A stretch of DNA of 64,000 bases from Sporosarcina thermotolerans (GTDB lineage: Bacteria; Bacillota; Bacilli; Bacillales_A; Planococcaceae): NCBI RefSeq assembly GCF_030067815.1, contig NZ_CP125968.1, forward strand, positions 2,224,001-2,288,000, in the 5' to 3' direction. Position numbers and translations under genes: made by a program. Below, piece after piece: positions 9,715 through 19,496 of this stretch. Numbering within the stretch: the stretch's first letter is position 1; every line of letters begins with the position of its first letter. The notes beneath the pieces were generated by a model that did not search any database, had not been told where the DNA came from, and saw only the letters and a list, made by a program, of their open reading frames with translations.

Positions 9715-9759
9715 GTTTGACTAATTTTTGAACAGATGATTGAATTACGATTCATATGG

Positions 9760-9793
9760 TGATGGTGCTTACATAGGCATCATCATCTTTTTT
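9760..9793 (+). terminator. Terminator after rpsA
   Basis: TGATGGTGC pairs with GCATCATCA (9 bp, one G-U) over an 8-base loop and is followed by TCTTTTTT. Confidence 0.75.
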
Positions 9794-9802
9794 GTGTATA
9801 AT
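9774..9802 (+). promoter_or_regulatory. Candidate SigA promoter for der
   Basis: A perfect TATAAT (9797-9802) lies 17 bases after TAGGCA (9774-9779, four of six). The -35 overlaps the rpsA terminator hairpin. Confidence 0.5.
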
Positions 9803-9834
9803 ACACAAGAGATATATTGGAAGGGTGTTAAATA

Positions 9835-11145
9835 ATGAGTAAACCAACTGTTGCAATCGTTGGAAGACCGAATGTCGGAAAATCGACTATCTTCAACCGA
9901 ATCGTCGGAGAACGTATTTCAATCGTCGAGGACGTAGCTGGCGTAACGAGAGACCGGATATATAGCTCCGCTGACTGGCTCTCCCATGATTTTAATCTAA
10001 TCGATACGGGTGGCATCGATATTGGCGATGAGCCATTCCTTGAACAAATCAGGGCACAAGCTGAAATCGCAATCGAAGAAGCCGATGTCATCATCTTCTT
10101 GACTAACGGACGTGAAGGTGTAACCGACGCAGACGAGCATGTTGCCAAAATCCTTTACAAAACAAAGAAACCTATCGTTCTCGCTGTAAATAAAATCGAT
10201 AACCCAGATATGCGTGATATGATCTATGACTTTTATTCGCTTGGTTTTGGCGACCCATATCCGATTTCTGGATCACACGGTATCGGGCTGGGTGATCTGC
10301 TTGATGCAGTTGCAGCCAGTTTCCCGGAACCTGGGGAAGAAGTCATAGAGGATGACGTCATCCGTTTTTCATTGATAGGTAGACCGAATGTTGGCAAATC
10401 GTCCTTAGTGAACGCATTGCTTGGAGAAGAACGGGTCATCGTCAGCGATGTAGCAGGAACGACAACAGATGCAATTGATACTTCCTATGAGTACGAAGGG
10501 CAAAAGTACAAGATCATCGACACTGCCGGAATGCGCAAAAAGGGTAAAGTGTATGAGAACATGGAGAAGTATAGTGTTTTACGAGCATTAAAAGCAATAG
10601 ACCGTTCAGACGTCGTGTTAATTGTTATAAATGGTGAGGAAGGGATACGTGAACAGGATAAGCGTATTGCCGGATATGCAGAAGAAGCAGGAAAAGGAGT
10701 CATGTTTGTCGTGAATAAATGGGATGCTATCGAAAAAGACGACAAGACGATGAACAAATTCAATGAGGATATCCGAAAGAATTTCCTGTTCTTAGATTAC
10801 GCTCCGATCGCCTACGTCTCTGCGAAAACGAAACAACGTGTTACGACTTTATTCGATACCATTAAAATGATAAGTGAAAACCACGCATTACGCATCCAGT
10901 CAAGCGTGTTGAACGAAGTGATTGAAGATGCTGTGGCGCGTAATCCAGCTCCATCAGATAAAGGCCGTAGACTGCGTATCTATTATGCAACGCAAGTGGC
11001 TGTAAAGCCTCCAGTCTTCATTGTTTTCGTCAATGAACCTGAACTCATGCATTTTTCATATGAACGCTTCCTGCAAAATCGCTTGAGGGAATCATTTGGC
11101 TTCGAGGGTACACCTATACGTCTTATTACAAGAGCAAGAAGCTGA
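9835..11145 (+). CDS. der: Ribosome-assembly GTPase Der (EngA)
   Basis: Der is an essential double GTPase for 50S subunit maturation. Both G domains are complete. The first has [14 protein letters not shown] and NKID (near residues 10, 57 and 119). The second has [14 protein letters not shown] and NKWD. A C-terminal KH-like domain (from about residue 350, ending [20 protein letters not shown]) follows. The 436-residue length is typical. ATG 9835 follows GGAAGGG. The frame is intact, which matters as a control for the many broken neighbours. Confidence 0.98.
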   Translation: MSKPTVAIVGRPNVGKSTIFNRIVGERISIVEDVAGVTRDRIYSSADWLSHDFNLIDTGGIDIGDEPFLEQIRAQAEIAIEEADVIIFLTNGREGVTDADEHVAKILYKTKKPIVLAVNKIDNPDMRDMIYDFYSLGFGDPYPISGSHGIGLGDLLDAVAASFPEPGEEVIEDDVIRFSLIGRPNVGKSSLVNALLGEERVIVSDVAGTTTDAIDTSYEYEGQKYKIIDTAGMRKKGKVYENMEKYSVLRALKAIDRSDVVLIVINGEEGIREQDKRIAGYAEEAGKGVMFVVNKWDAIEKDDKTMNKFNEDIRKNFLFLDYAPIAYVSAKTKQRVTTLFDTIKMISENHALRIQSSVLNEVIEDAVARNPAPSDKGRRLRIYYATQVAVKPPVFIVFVNEPELMHFSYERFLQNRLRESFGFEGTPIRLITRARS

Positions 11146-11164
11146 TTAAAAAGAGGTGGAATTA

Positions 11165-12184
11165 TTGGAAAACGTTTCTGTATTAGGAGCAGGCAGTTGG
11201 GGAACCGCTATCGCGTTCGTTCTTGCAGAAAATGGACATGATTGTCTTTTATGGACAAGAAGGTCTGAACAAGCTAATGAAATTAATGAAATGCATACGA
11301 ATTCTGTGTACTTGCCAGGCATTTCATTGCCCGGTAATTTGAAGGCGACAACTGACTTAAAGGGGTCTATACAACATGCTGAAATCCTTGTCATTGCAGT
11401 GCCGACTAAGGCTATTCGGGAAATTTCGAAGCAAATTGATAAGTTAACCGACACACCAAAACTGATTATACATGTTTCGAAAGGAATCGAACCGGATACA
11501 TTGAAGCGCATTTCTGAAATGATTGAGGAAGAGATCAATCCGAATAAACTTCGTTCAATCGTGGCACTCTCAGGTCCGAGCCATGCAGAGGAAGTTGTCC
11601 TTCGCCAACCGACAACGGTTACCGCGGCATCAAATGATCAAAAAGCCGCAGAACAGGTTCAAGACCTTTTTATGAATCAATATTTCCGTGTCTACACGAA
11701 CGATGACTTAATCGGTGTTGAATTAGGTGCAGCTTTGAAAAATATAATTGCGCTTGCTGCTGGTATCATTGATGGTATTGGCTATGGAGACAATGCAAAG
11801 GCGGCTTTAATAACCCGTGGCCTTGCGGAAATCACTCGACTTGGCATGAAAATAGGTGCAAACCCTCTTACGTTCTCAGGCCTGACGGGATTAGGTGATT
11901 TAATTGTCACATGTACGAGTGTCCATTCACGTAACTGGAAAGCAGGTAGCCTTTTGGGCCAAGGTAAGTCAATTGAGGAAGTTGTTTCCGGAATGGGAAT
12001 GGTCATCGAAGGAATTCGAACAACAAAAGCTGCTCATCAGCTATCCATTCAATATGATGTTTCAATGCCTTTAACAGAGGCATTGTATTCAGTCCTATTT
12101 GAAGGTGTTCCACCGAAAGAAGCGGTGGATCAATTAATGAACAGAATGAAAAAACAAGAGATAGAAGATATTTTTTATAAATAA
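11165..12184 (+). CDS. gpsA: Glycerol-3-phosphate dehydrogenase [NAD(P)+]
   Basis: GpsA reduces dihydroxyacetone phosphate to sn-glycerol-3-phosphate, the backbone of phospholipids. The N-terminal NAD(P) motif GAGSWGTAIA, the substrate-site SGPSHAEEV and the C-terminal-domain GLTGLGDLIVTCTS segment with its catalytic lysine region (LGAALKNIIALAAG) are all present. TTG 11165 is chosen because AAGAGGTG lies just upstream; the GTG at 11156 is inside that ribosome site. 339 residues, intact. It follows der directly, as in B. subtilis. Confidence 0.96.
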   Translation: MENVSVLGAGSWGTAIAFVLAENGHDCLLWTRRSEQANEINEMHTNSVYLPGISLPGNLKATTDLKGSIQHAEILVIAVPTKAIREISKQIDKLTDTPKLIIHVSKGIEPDTLKRISEMIEEEINPNKLRSIVALSGPSHAEEVVLRQPTTVTAASNDQKAAEQVQDLFMNQYFRVYTNDDLIGVELGAALKNIIALAAGIIDGIGYGDNAKAALITRGLAEITRLGMKIGANPLTFSGLTGLGDLIVTCTSVHSRNWKAGSLLGQGKSIEEVVSGMGMVIEGIRTTKAAHQLSIQYDVSMPLTEALYSVLFEGVPPKEAVDQLMNRMKKQEIEDIFYK

Positions 12185-12218
12185 TAGATGTCCCTTATGA
12201 CACGAAAGGATGATCCTT

Positions 12219-12425
12219 TTGTCCTCTTTGGATAAAATGTGGCTATCGTTTTATGCGATGGGTTTCATGGCGATTTCCATGGGACTCATCTATGTTAGCC
12301 GACATAAGATTTCGAACAAATTATTGAAATTCATTTTTGCCCTAATCGCGTATGCGTTATTGATATTTTCTTTTTTCGCTATGGTTTATCTTGTATTCAG
12401 CGGGCCAACAGGAGGAGCAAGATGA
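12219..12425 (+). CDS. yphE: Small membrane protein YphE (DUF2768)
   Basis: A 68-residue protein with two predicted membrane helices, matching the DUF2768/YphE family in length, position and the pattern KMWLSFYAMGFMAISMGLIY. The function is unknown; the family is found in spore-formers. TTG 12219 is preferred because AAAGGA lies 8 bases upstream, although an in-frame ATG at 12210 overlaps that site. Its stop overlaps the yphF start (ATGA), indicating coupling. Confidence 0.75.
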   Translation: MSSLDKMWLSFYAMGFMAISMGLIYVSRHKISNKLLKFIFALIAYALLIFSFFAMVYLVFSGPTGGAR

Positions 12426-13138
12426 GGGGGATTCAAAAAAGATTAACATTATTAATTTCGCTATTTTTCATGATGATTTTATCTGGCTGCATGTATCCTG
12501 GTGATGAAAAGAAAAAAGGGAAATCCCGTATAAAGATCAAATTGAAACGATTCAAAAGGCAGTTAATGCTTATAAGGAAAACACTGGCGGATTATTACCT
12601 ATTAAGACAAGGGAAAATGAAACAGATCAGTACATAAAGTATCCAATTGAGTTTTCAAAGCTTGTTCCAGCATATACGGAAAAAATTCCATCCAATGCAT
12701 TTGAGACGGGGGAATTTATCAATATGTATTAATGGATGTAGATGAAAATCCAACCGTTAAACTAGTAGATTTACGAATTGCTGAACGAATACGTGAACTG
12801 AACTTACGTAAACATATAAACGGAAAGCTGCCTTTTAAAGAAGCTGTCGGTGAAAATGTTTATGAGATAGATTTCGAAGCTATGGGTTTTAAAGACCCTT
12901 TAAAGATAGAAAGCCCGTATCTGACGCATTACTTCCGATTGTTGTCGGTGGGGATGGGAAGTTTTATGTGGACTACTCTATCGATCTGAACAGAATTCTT
13001 CAAGAGAAGAAACCGAATGTCAATGAAGGAGAAGACATAAGGCATCTTCTTTCTGATGACTTTCCCATCGTACCGGCCTATTCATTGCCATATACTGTAA
13101 ATGATCAAAATGAACCGGTGTTTATGAAAAAGAAATAA
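12422..13138 (+). CDS. yphF: Lipoprotein YphF (frame broken three times)
   Basis: The product starts with a lipoprotein signal peptide and lipobox (ILSGCM; the Cys is the predicted lipidation site), then an acidic/basic soluble domain. Its position between yphE and spoIVA identifies it as YphF, of unknown function. Breaks: an A missing at 12521-12523, a G missing in the run 12708-12712 and a C missing at 12932. With all three repaired a single frame of about 240 residues runs to MKKK at 13138. Confidence 0.8.
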
Positions 13139-13153
13139 TTTCATAGAGTATCT

Positions 13154-13189
13154 AAAACGTTTCATGTGTTTTTAGCATGAAACGTTTTT
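13154..13189 (+). terminator. Terminator after yphF
   Basis: AAAACGTTTCATG pairs perfectly with CATGAAACGTTTT (13 bp), with T residues overlapping the 3' arm. Confidence 0.88.
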
Positions 13190-13231
13190 CATTTACATAA
13201 ACTAATATGCGCTAAAAAAGGAGGGCTAAGT

Positions 13232-14710
13232 ATGAAAGAGGAGTTATATGAAAATCTTGCAAGACGAACGGATGGGGATATTTATATCGGTGTTGTCGGC
13301 CCTGTACGTGTCGGTAAATCGACATTCGTCAAAAGGGTGATGGAGGAGGTGGTCATACCGAATATGACGGATGCAGGCGATAGGGCAAGGGCGCAGGACG
13401 AATTGCCTCAAAGCTCGCCAGGTCCGATTATTATGACGTCTGAACCGAAATTCGTCCCCGCACAAGGTACCCAAGTATCCATCGGGGATGGGGAATTGTC
13501 CTTTCAAGTTAGGCTCGCTGATTGTGTCGGTTATGTGATTGACGGAGTGAAAGGATATGAGGATGAAGATGGTCCGAAATTTGTCCATACTCCTTGGCAT
13601 AATGAACCGATACCGTTTGAAGAGGCGGCTCGAATCGGAACGGACAAAGTTATCCGAGACCATGCAACAATCGGCATTCTTGTAACAACTGATGGAACGG
13701 TTAACAACATTCCACGAGCGGCAGCAGAAGTTGCTGAAGAAGAAATTGTCGGGAAGTTGAAGGATATTGGGAAGCCTTTTGTCATTGTCCTGAATTCGAA
13801 AATGCCTGCCAATGAAAGAACAGTAGCTTTAAAGGATCAGTTGCATGAAAAACACGGGGTCCCTGTAATCGCAATTAGCGCGGACCAATTAAACGCCCAA
13901 GAAATCCAACTTATCCTAAAAGAGGCACTTTACGAATTCCCTATCACGGATATCGAATTGCAAAAGCCTGACTGGATGGACGTGCTTGGTTCGGATCATG
14001 AGTTGAATGCAGCTATTGACAAAGTTATCAATGAAGGATTCCTCGAAGCTTCTAAAATCCGTAAAATTCAAGAGCTTGCTGAACGATTGAAGGATGAAAG
14101 GTTTGTACGGCATGCTGAAGTTGTTGATGTCGATGCAGGAAAGGGTAAAGCGACAGTCAATATTGTGATGGATGAACAAGCATTCCGTGAGATTTGCGAA
14201 GAAATCATGCAACAGGAGATGAAAACGAAAAAGGATTGGCTCCTTTTCGTCAAAGATGCTGTAAAAGCCAAAAGGTCATATGATATGTACGCAGAAGCGA
14301 TTGATACTGCGAAGAAAAGCGGTTATGGTGTTGCATTGCCGACAATTGATGATTTCCAACCATCGCCACCTGAACTTATTAAAGAAAATAATTTCTATGG
14401 TGTACGAATGAAGGCGTCTGCACCATCGCTTCATATTATCCGTATCGATATGGATGCGGAGTTCGCACCGCTTATCGGTTCGGAATTCCATAGCCATCAT
14501 TTGCTGAAGGAATTAAAGAATGCCTATCTTCATGACAGGGATGCCTTATGGCAGACACAGCTCTTCGGTACACCATTGCACGAAGTGATGAAGGAAAGCA
14601 TCCGCTTTAAAACGTCTTCCGTTCCACCAAATGCGCGAAAACGCCTACGCGAAACAATTGAGCAGATGGTCAACGATGGTAATAAAGGCATGATAACATT
14701 TATCGTTTAA
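13232..14710 (+). CDS. spoIVA: Stage IV sporulation protein A (coat morphogenetic ATPase)
   Basis: SpoIVA is the ATP-hydrolysing scaffold that polymerises on the forespore surface and anchors the spore coat. It has a TRAFAC-like nucleotide domain with Walker A GPVRVGKST (residues 22-30) and a DCVGY switch region, then a middle domain and a C-terminal domain for SpoVM and membrane binding. 492 residues, the family's usual length, and intact. ATG 13232 follows GGAGGG. Transcription is expected from SigE (known for the family); I could not fix a SigE promoter by eye. Confidence 0.98.
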   Translation: MKEELYENLARRTDGDIYIGVVGPVRVGKSTFVKRVMEEVVIPNMTDAGDRARAQDELPQSSPGPIIMTSEPKFVPAQGTQVSIGDGELSFQVRLADCVGYVIDGVKGYEDEDGPKFVHTPWHNEPIPFEEAARIGTDKVIRDHATIGILVTTDGTVNNIPRAAAEVAEEEIVGKLKDIGKPFVIVLNSKMPANERTVALKDQLHEKHGVPVIAISADQLNAQEIQLILKEALYEFPITDIELQKPDWMDVLGSDHELNAAIDKVINEGFLEASKIRKIQELAERLKDERFVRHAEVVDVDAGKGKATVNIVMDEQAFREICEEIMQQEMKTKKDWLLFVKDAVKAKRSYDMYAEAIDTAKKSGYGVALPTIDDFQPSPPELIKENNFYGVRMKASAPSLHIIRIDMDAEFAPLIGSEFHSHHLLKELKNAYLHDRDALWQTQLFGTPLHEVMKESIRFKTSSVPPNARKRLRETIEQMVNDGNKGMITFIV

Positions 14711-14745
14711 AAAATAGAGCTTTCAATAAGTCGAAGAACCTTAAA

Positions 14746-14777
14746 AGATCCGTATTTCACGGGTCTTTTTTTTTTTT
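14746..14777 (+). terminator. Terminator after spoIVA
   Basis: AGATCCGT pairs with ACGGGTCT (8 bp, one G-U) over a 5-base loop and is followed by about 11 T residues. Confidence 0.85.
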
Positions 14778-14891
14778 ACCGAAATTGAACAAAATCCAAG
14801 CTAAACGTCGATAATATTGTTGCACCGCGGTTTTTAGTGTGTTACTCTTTTAAAAGCAAATGTAATTTACCTTTGAGAGGAGGTGAATGGT

Positions 14892-15163
14892 GTGAATAAA
14901 CAGAATTGATCAACTCAGTTGCTGAAGCGGCAGAATTGACTAAGAAAGATGCTACTAAAGCGGTTGAAGCTGTTTTCGATACAATCCAATCAGCACTTGC
15001 TAATGGTGATAAAGTACAATTGATCGGTTTCGGTAACTTTGAAGTGCGTGAGCGTGCTGCACGTAAAGGACGTAACCCTCAATCTGGTGAGGAAATCGAA
15101 ATTGCTGCAAGCAAAGTTCCTGCGTTCAAAGCAGGTAAAGCGCTTAAAGATGCTGTTAAGTAA
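14892..15163 (+). CDS. hup: HU family DNA-binding protein (frame broken near start)
   Basis: A 90-residue histone-like protein that bends and compacts DNA. The HU signature [19 protein letters not shown] is present, as is the C-terminal [17 protein letters not shown] 14892 follows AGGAGGTG at 5 bases. The A run at 14898-14900 is one A short; adding it gives [20 protein letters not shown], the family N-terminus. Without repair the only start is a TTG at 14906 lacking a ribosome site. It lies after spoIVA as hbs does in B. subtilis. Confidence 0.95.
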
Positions 15164-15178
15164 TCTTTAAGTTTACAT

Positions 15179-15231
15179 AGGAGTCCGTCCGCTACATCTG
15201 GCTAACCAGATCATAGTGGCGGACTCCTTTT
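15179..15231 (+). terminator. Long-stem terminator after hup
   Basis: AGGAGTCCG..CCGC pairs with GTGG..CGGACTCCT, with inner pairing CATCTGG/CCAGATC around CTAA, followed by TTTT. The stem is unusually long, about 22 bp with small bulges. Confidence 0.85.
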
Positions 15232-15269
15232 CATTTTTGATAAGCTGAACTAATGAGTTGGTAACTCCA

Positions 15270-15394
15270 GTTGCTTGAAGTGGAAGGCGCCGACTCCGGT
15301 GGGAACAGCGCGAGCTGAAAGCCCCGCAGGAGCGAAGCGACGAGGAGATTGAAGCCGTGCCCACGGAAAGCGTCCGCCTGAAACGTAAAGCAAC
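15270..15394. repeat. 125-bp intergenic repeat of Bacillales type
   Basis: Terminal inverted repeats GTTGCTT (15270-15276) and AAGCAAC (15388-15394) enclose a GC-rich block with GGCGCCGACTCC, CCCCGCAGGAGCGAAGCGAC and GGAAAGCGTCCGCCTGAAACG. I recognise this style of block as one dispersed between genes in many Bacillus-like genomes. The rest of the 326-base gap between hup and folE holds the hup terminator and the folE promoter; I see no gene in it. Confidence 0.6.
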
Positions 15395-15438
15395 GGTACA
15401 TTCGTCGAATCTATCAACTGTACGTATTGGTGGGAGTG

Positions 15439-15447
15439 TGCTACTAT
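15439..15447 (+). promoter_or_regulatory. Candidate extended -10 promoter for folE
   Basis: TGCTACTAT fits an extended -10 (TG-n-TACTAT), 42 bases before the folE start. The -35 region (TGTACG) is weak. Confidence 0.35.
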
Positions 15448-15489
15448 CTTTGAAGGAATAGCATTGATTGGGTTAGGGAGGTTATCAAT

Positions 15490-16051
15490 ATGTCTCAGAT
15501 GGATCTTGAAAAAATAGAAAAAGCAATAACGATGATTCTTGAAGCCGTAGGGGAAGACCCGGGCGGGAAGGGTTGCTCGACACACCGAAACGTGTAGCTA
15601 AAATGTACGCCGAAGTATTCGAAGGACTGGATAAAGACCCCCGACAATATTTCGAAACAGTATTCCATGAAAATCATGATGAAGTGGTATTGGTAAAAGA
15701 CATACCATTTCATTCAATGTGTGAACATCACCTGGTACCGTTCTTCGGACACGCACATATCGCATACATACCACGAAATGGAGTAGTTGCTGGGCTTAGC
15801 AAACTCGCAAGAGCCGTGGAAACGACCGCTAAAAGACCACAACTGCAAGAAAGAATCACCTCCACCGTTGCCAACGCAATGATGGAAATGCTAAATCCAA
15901 TCGGCGTCTACGTAATAATTGAGGCTGAACATATGTGCATGACTATGAGAGGGATCAAAAGCCTGGAGCTAAAACTGTAACAACAGTAGCTCGAGGAATT
16001 TATGAACACGATGATGTGAAAAGAGCAGAAATTCTGTCTCTTCTTAAATAA
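15490..16051 (+). CDS. folE: GTP cyclohydrolase I FolE (frame broken twice)
   Basis: FolE converts GTP to dihydroneopterin triphosphate, the first step of folate synthesis. The zinc and active-site residues are visible in [10 protein letters not shown] and in [11 protein letters not shown], and [13 protein letters not shown] and [10 protein letters not shown] are family hallmarks. Breaks: a C missing at 15564 ([15 protein letters not shown] after repair) and a C missing at 15962-15963, which restores [15 protein letters not shown] and the C-terminus to 16051. ATG 15490 follows GGGAGG. It is paired with mtrB downstream, as in B. subtilis. Confidence 0.95.
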
Positions 16052-16062
16052 GACCGATGACT

Positions 16063-16092
16063 TTGCGGTTCAATTCATTTCTATGATATGAT
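16063..16092 (+). promoter_or_regulatory. Candidate SigA promoter for mtrB
   Basis: TTGCGG and TATGAT are spaced by 18 bases, ending 31 bases before the mtrB ATG. It would allow mtrB to be expressed separately from folE. Confidence 0.4.
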
Positions 16093-16123
16093 GAATTGTA
16101 TATGAATGACGGGAGATGAAAAT

Positions 16124-16345
16124 ATGCCACAACCTGATTTTATCGTTATAAAAGCGCAAGAAGACGGAGTAAATGTCATTGGACTTACTAGAGGCAATGA
16201 TACAAAATTTCATCACACCGAAAAATTGGATCGTGGAGAAGTAATGATTGCCCAATTCACTGAACATACATCCGCCATGAAAATACGTGGCAAGGCAGAA
16301 ATTCACTCCGCGCATGGTATTGTTTACAGCGATGGGAAAGAATAA
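16124..16345 (+). CDS. mtrB: trp RNA-binding attenuation protein TRAP
   Basis: TRAP forms an 11-subunit ring that binds tryptophan and wraps GAG/UAG-repeat RNA to terminate or block translation of tryptophan genes. The 73-residue product carries the conserved [20 protein letters not shown] and [16 protein letters not shown] segments, including the tryptophan-pocket and RNA-contact residues. ATG 16124 is chosen because GGGAG lies 8 bases upstream; a longer start at 16106 includes that site. The trp operon it would control is not in this window. Confidence 0.95.
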   Translation: MPQPDFIVIKAQEDGVNVIGLTRGNDTKFHHTEKLDRGEVMIAQFTEHTSAMKIRGKAEIHSAHGIVYSDGKE

Positions 16346-16393
16346 ATCATAACGGATCGACCTTTCACATTGTCTTTGAATGGAGAACCGAAG

Positions 16394-17127
16394 ATGGACA
16401 GACTAACAATTAATCGATACGTCGAAAATTATATAAAGAAAGTTGAGCAATCAATCCAAGAACCGATTGTTTATAGGGAACTTGGAAAGATGCCTTTGGA
16501 TGAAGCGAAAGCCTTCTTCCTTCTTTTGCCATTGCTGAATGGCGAAAATTGGTCACCAATGCTGAATATATCAGCCATTGCTGTTGGTGCTGTTCATGCT
16601 GCATTTGATATACATGATCGGGTTGACCTACTTGATGCCTCTGCGAAAAACAGCAGCTTATGGTATTATCCGGAGATCATTTCAGTGGAATCCATTATCG
16701 TTTATTATCATCTATTCCTGATTTCGAATTTATTACAGCGATGTCGGAAATGATAGGTCGTATCAACGAGGTTAAAACAGATCTATTCATGGAAACTGTT
16801 GAAGATACATGTTGGCATATTGACTCGATGACTGTAATTGAATCGGGTTGCATTGGTGAATTCCAACAGAGATATGGTTTTACAAAATATAAAACGATAT
16901 CTGAAACTGCATTGTGTCTAATTTGGTATTTCAAACAGTTGACAAAAGGTGTTAACTGCAATTGGGATCGATCAACAAACAGGCTGAAAAAGGAAGAGAT
17001 TGAATCGGCAATTTCAATATTGTCCTCAAAGATGAGGAATGAACTTGTAAATGCCGACTTTTTAGCTCCATTTTTAAAGCAGGAAATACATAGGTTGGCA
17101 CATCCTTTATCAGGAAAGCCTCTCTAA
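16394..17127 (+). CDS. hepS: Heptaprenyl diphosphate synthase component I (frame broken)
   Basis: HepS is the small non-catalytic subunit of the enzyme that makes the C35 tail of menaquinone-7. The family is poorly conserved; the identification rests on size (about 245 residues), the VGAVHAAFDIHDRVD region resembling the family's ALDTHDEV, the LMVLSGDHFSGIHYRLLS motif and position before menG-hepT. ATG 16394 follows GGAG at 9 bases. The A run 16646-16650 is one short; repair gives SAKKQQLMVLSGDHFSG. Confidence 0.88.
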
Positions 17128-17145
17128 GGAAAGAAGGGAAGACAT

Positions 17146-17841
17146 ATGGAGACATCCAAAGAAAAGAAAGTCCATCACGTCTTCAAAAGAATCGCAGATG
17201 ACTATGATAAGATGAATTCAGTCATCAGCTTCAATCAACACAAAAAATGGCGAAACGATATTATGAAGCGCATGAATGTTAAACCTCATTCAAGAGCTTT
17301 AGATGTATGTTGTGGAACAGGAGATTGGACGATTGCATTAGCGGAAGCAGTCGGTAAAGAGGGTAGTGTAACAGGCCTTGATTTCAGTGAAGGGATGCTC
17401 GCATCTGCACGGCCTAAAGTGCAAGGATATCCCTCCATCAATCTCATTCAAGGAAATGCAATGGAGCTGCCATTCGAGGATAATAGCTTCGATTATGTAA
17501 CAATAGGATTTGGTTTACGTAATGTGCCTGATTATGAACAAGTATTGAGGGAGTTACACAGGGTTCTTAAACCGGGAGGCATGGCAGCGTGTTTGGAAAC
17601 CTCTCAAACAGAAATTCCGGTTTACCGTCAAATGTTTCGCTTTTATTTTAAATACATCATGCCGTTATTCGGTAAAATTTTTGCGAAAAGTTATAAAGAA
17701 TACTCTTGGCTTCAAGAATCGGCAGATGATTTCCCCGGAGCGAAACAACTTGCGCAAATGTTTGTTGACGCCGGTTTTCGGGAAGTGTCATTCAAGAAAT
17801 ATAGCGGTGGTGCAGCAGCAGGGCATATCGCTTTCAAATAA
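17146..17841 (+). CDS. menG: Demethylmenaquinone methyltransferase
   Basis: MenG (UbiE family) transfers a methyl group from S-adenosylmethionine in the last step of menaquinone synthesis. The SAM-binding motif I is [11 protein letters not shown] (about residues 52-62), followed by the family signature [20 protein letters not shown] and a C-terminal [11 protein letters not shown]. 231 residues, intact. ATG 17146 follows GGAAAGAAGGG. It lies between the two heptaprenyl diphosphate synthase subunits, so tail synthesis and ring methylation are co-expressed. Confidence 0.97.
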   Translation: METSKEKKVHHVFKRIADDYDKMNSVISFNQHKKWRNDIMKRMNVKPHSRALDVCCGTGDWTIALAEAVGKEGSVTGLDFSEGMLASARPKVQGYPSINLIQGNAMELPFEDNSFDYVTIGFGLRNVPDYEQVLRELHRVLKPGGMAACLETSQTEIPVYRQMFRFYFKYIMPLFGKIFAKSYKEYSWLQESADDFPGAKQLAQMFVDAGFREVSFKKYSGGAAAGHIAFK

Positions 17842-17866
17842 TTGCAGGTAGGGGAAGGTAATCATC

Positions 17867-18841
17867 TTGGAGAAATTGAAGTTAATGTCGCTCTACGCAG
17901 ATTTCCGGAAGGATCTGTCATATATCGAAAAGGAACTTGAAAAATCCGTTGACTCCTCTTCCCCGGTCATCCGACAAGCTTCCTTACATTTATTGCGGGC
18001 TGGAGGAAAAAGGATACGACCGATTTTTGTTATACTTTCATCAAAATTCGGTGAATATTCGATGGAAAATGTAGCAAAGGTTGCAGTATCTTTGGAACTT
18101 ATTCACATGGCTTCCCTTGTCCATGATGACGTCATCGACGACTCCGACTTCCGTAGAGGTTTTGAGACGGTTAAGTCAAGGTGGAATAATAGGATTGCGA
18201 TGTATACTGGTGACTATATCTTTTCCCGTGCGCTCGTTTCCATCGGAGAAATCGAGATGCAAACTGTTCATCAACTATTGGCTAAAACAATGTTGGAAAT
18301 TTGCAAAGGGGAAATCATTCAGCTTGAATATCAGCAAAGAACGGACCAAACATTTCGAGATTATTTACGCCGTATCAAAAGGAAAACGGCACTATTATTA
18401 TCATCCAGCTGTGAATTAGGCGCGCTTGTATCAAATGCAAGTGCAGATACTGTAGGAAAGCTGAAACGATTCGGTTATTTTGCAGGTATGGCTTTTCAGA
18501 TTGTCGATGACATTTTGGATATCACATCGACTGATGAAAAGTTAGGTAAACCTGCTGGTAGTGACTTGCTGAATGGTCATATTACATTGCCGACATTATA
18601 CATAAAAGATAATCCCGAATTCCAACCATTTTTAATTCGCTCTTTTGATGGTACATTGACAGAGGAGGAGCGTGTTCAAATGCTTCGCTATATTCGTCAA
18701 TCTGGCGCAGTAGAGAAGGCTCAGGAAGTAAGTGCACTGTACCTTAAAAAGGCGATTTCAGAAGTTCAATCATTGCCGGATGGTGACGCAAAGAAAGCCT
18801 TACTTCAAATCGCGGCATTTATCGGCAAAAGAAAGTTCTGA
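17867..18841 (+). CDS. hepT: Heptaprenyl diphosphate synthase component II
   Basis: HepT is the catalytic trans-prenyltransferase subunit that elongates farnesyl diphosphate to the C35 chain for menaquinone. Both aspartate-rich motifs are present: DDVIDD with downstream RRG (first), and VDDILD (second), together with the diphosphate-binding GGKRIRP. 324 residues from TTG 17867, which has GGGGAAGG 8 bases upstream; ATG 17885 is an alternative. The frame is intact. Confidence 0.96.
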   Translation: MEKLKLMSLYADFRKDLSYIEKELEKSVDSSSPVIRQASLHLLRAGGKRIRPIFVILSSKFGEYSMENVAKVAVSLELIHMASLVHDDVIDDSDFRRGFETVKSRWNNRIAMYTGDYIFSRALVSIGEIEMQTVHQLLAKTMLEICKGEIIQLEYQQRTDQTFRDYLRRIKRKTALLLSSSCELGALVSNASADTVGKLKRFGYFAGMAFQIVDDILDITSTDEKLGKPAGSDLLNGHITLPTLYIKDNPEFQPFLIRSFDGTLTEEERVQMLRYIRQSGAVEKAQEVSALYLKKAISEVQSLPDGDAKKALLQIAAFIGKRKF

Positions 18842-18928
18842 TTGAAGGGTTGCTAGTTGAAAGATTGGCTTCTGTTTGGTACGATCGGTAAGGATAAAAT
18901 CCGATACATATATGAAGGAGTGTTATAA

Positions 18929-19375
18929 ATGGAAAAGACATTTTTAATGGTAAAACCTGATGGCGTACAACGTAACTTGATCGGTGAGATTGTAAGCCGT
19001 TTCGAAAGTAAAGGATTCACGTTAGTTGGCGGTAAATTGATGCAAATCTCCCAAGAGCTTGCAGAACAACATTACGGCGAGCATAAAGAGCGTCCATTCT
19101 TTGGAGAGCTTGTAGAGTTCATCACTTCTGGCCCAGTTTTTGCAATGGTTTGGGAAGGTGAGAATGTCATTTCTACAGCACGTTTGATGATGGGTGCAAC
19201 AAACCCTAAGGAATCAGCTCCTGGAACAATTCGTGGAGATTTCGCAGTAACAGTTGGCAAAAACATTATCCATGGTTCTGACTCACCAGAATCTGCAGTT
19301 CGTGAAATCAACCTTTTCTTTAAAGAAGAAGAGCTTGTCAGCTATGACAAATCAATGGTTAGCTGGATCAACTAA
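18929..19375 (+). CDS. ndk: Nucleoside diphosphate kinase
   Basis: Ndk balances nucleoside triphosphate pools by a ping-pong mechanism through a phospho-histidine. The active-site [12 protein letters not shown] motif with its catalytic His, the N-terminal [13 protein letters not shown] and the [10 protein letters not shown] segment are all as expected. 148 residues, intact. ATG 18929 follows GAAGGAG. It lies between hepT and cheR, as in B. subtilis. Confidence 0.98.
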   Translation: MEKTFLMVKPDGVQRNLIGEIVSRFESKGFTLVGGKLMQISQELAEQHYGEHKERPFFGELVEFITSGPVFAMVWEGENVISTARLMMGATNPKESAPGTIRGDFAVTVGKNIIHGSDSPESAVREINLFFKEEELVSYDKSMVSWIN

Positions 19376-19399
19376 TAAAAGATTATTAACGTCAACTTT

Positions 19400-19435
19400 A
19401 AAAACAGTCATGCAAAATAATGCGTGGCTGTTTTT
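19400..19435 (+). terminator. Terminator after ndk
   Basis: A 15-bp stem AAAAACAGTCATGCA/TGCGTGGCTGTTTTT (two G-U pairs) spans a 6-base loop, the 3' arm ending in five T residues. Confidence 0.82.
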
Positions 19436-19496
19436 GTTTACCAATTTTACTGTGTTTTTCGGTATAATAGAAAAAAGTTGGTATTGGGGGATACGA

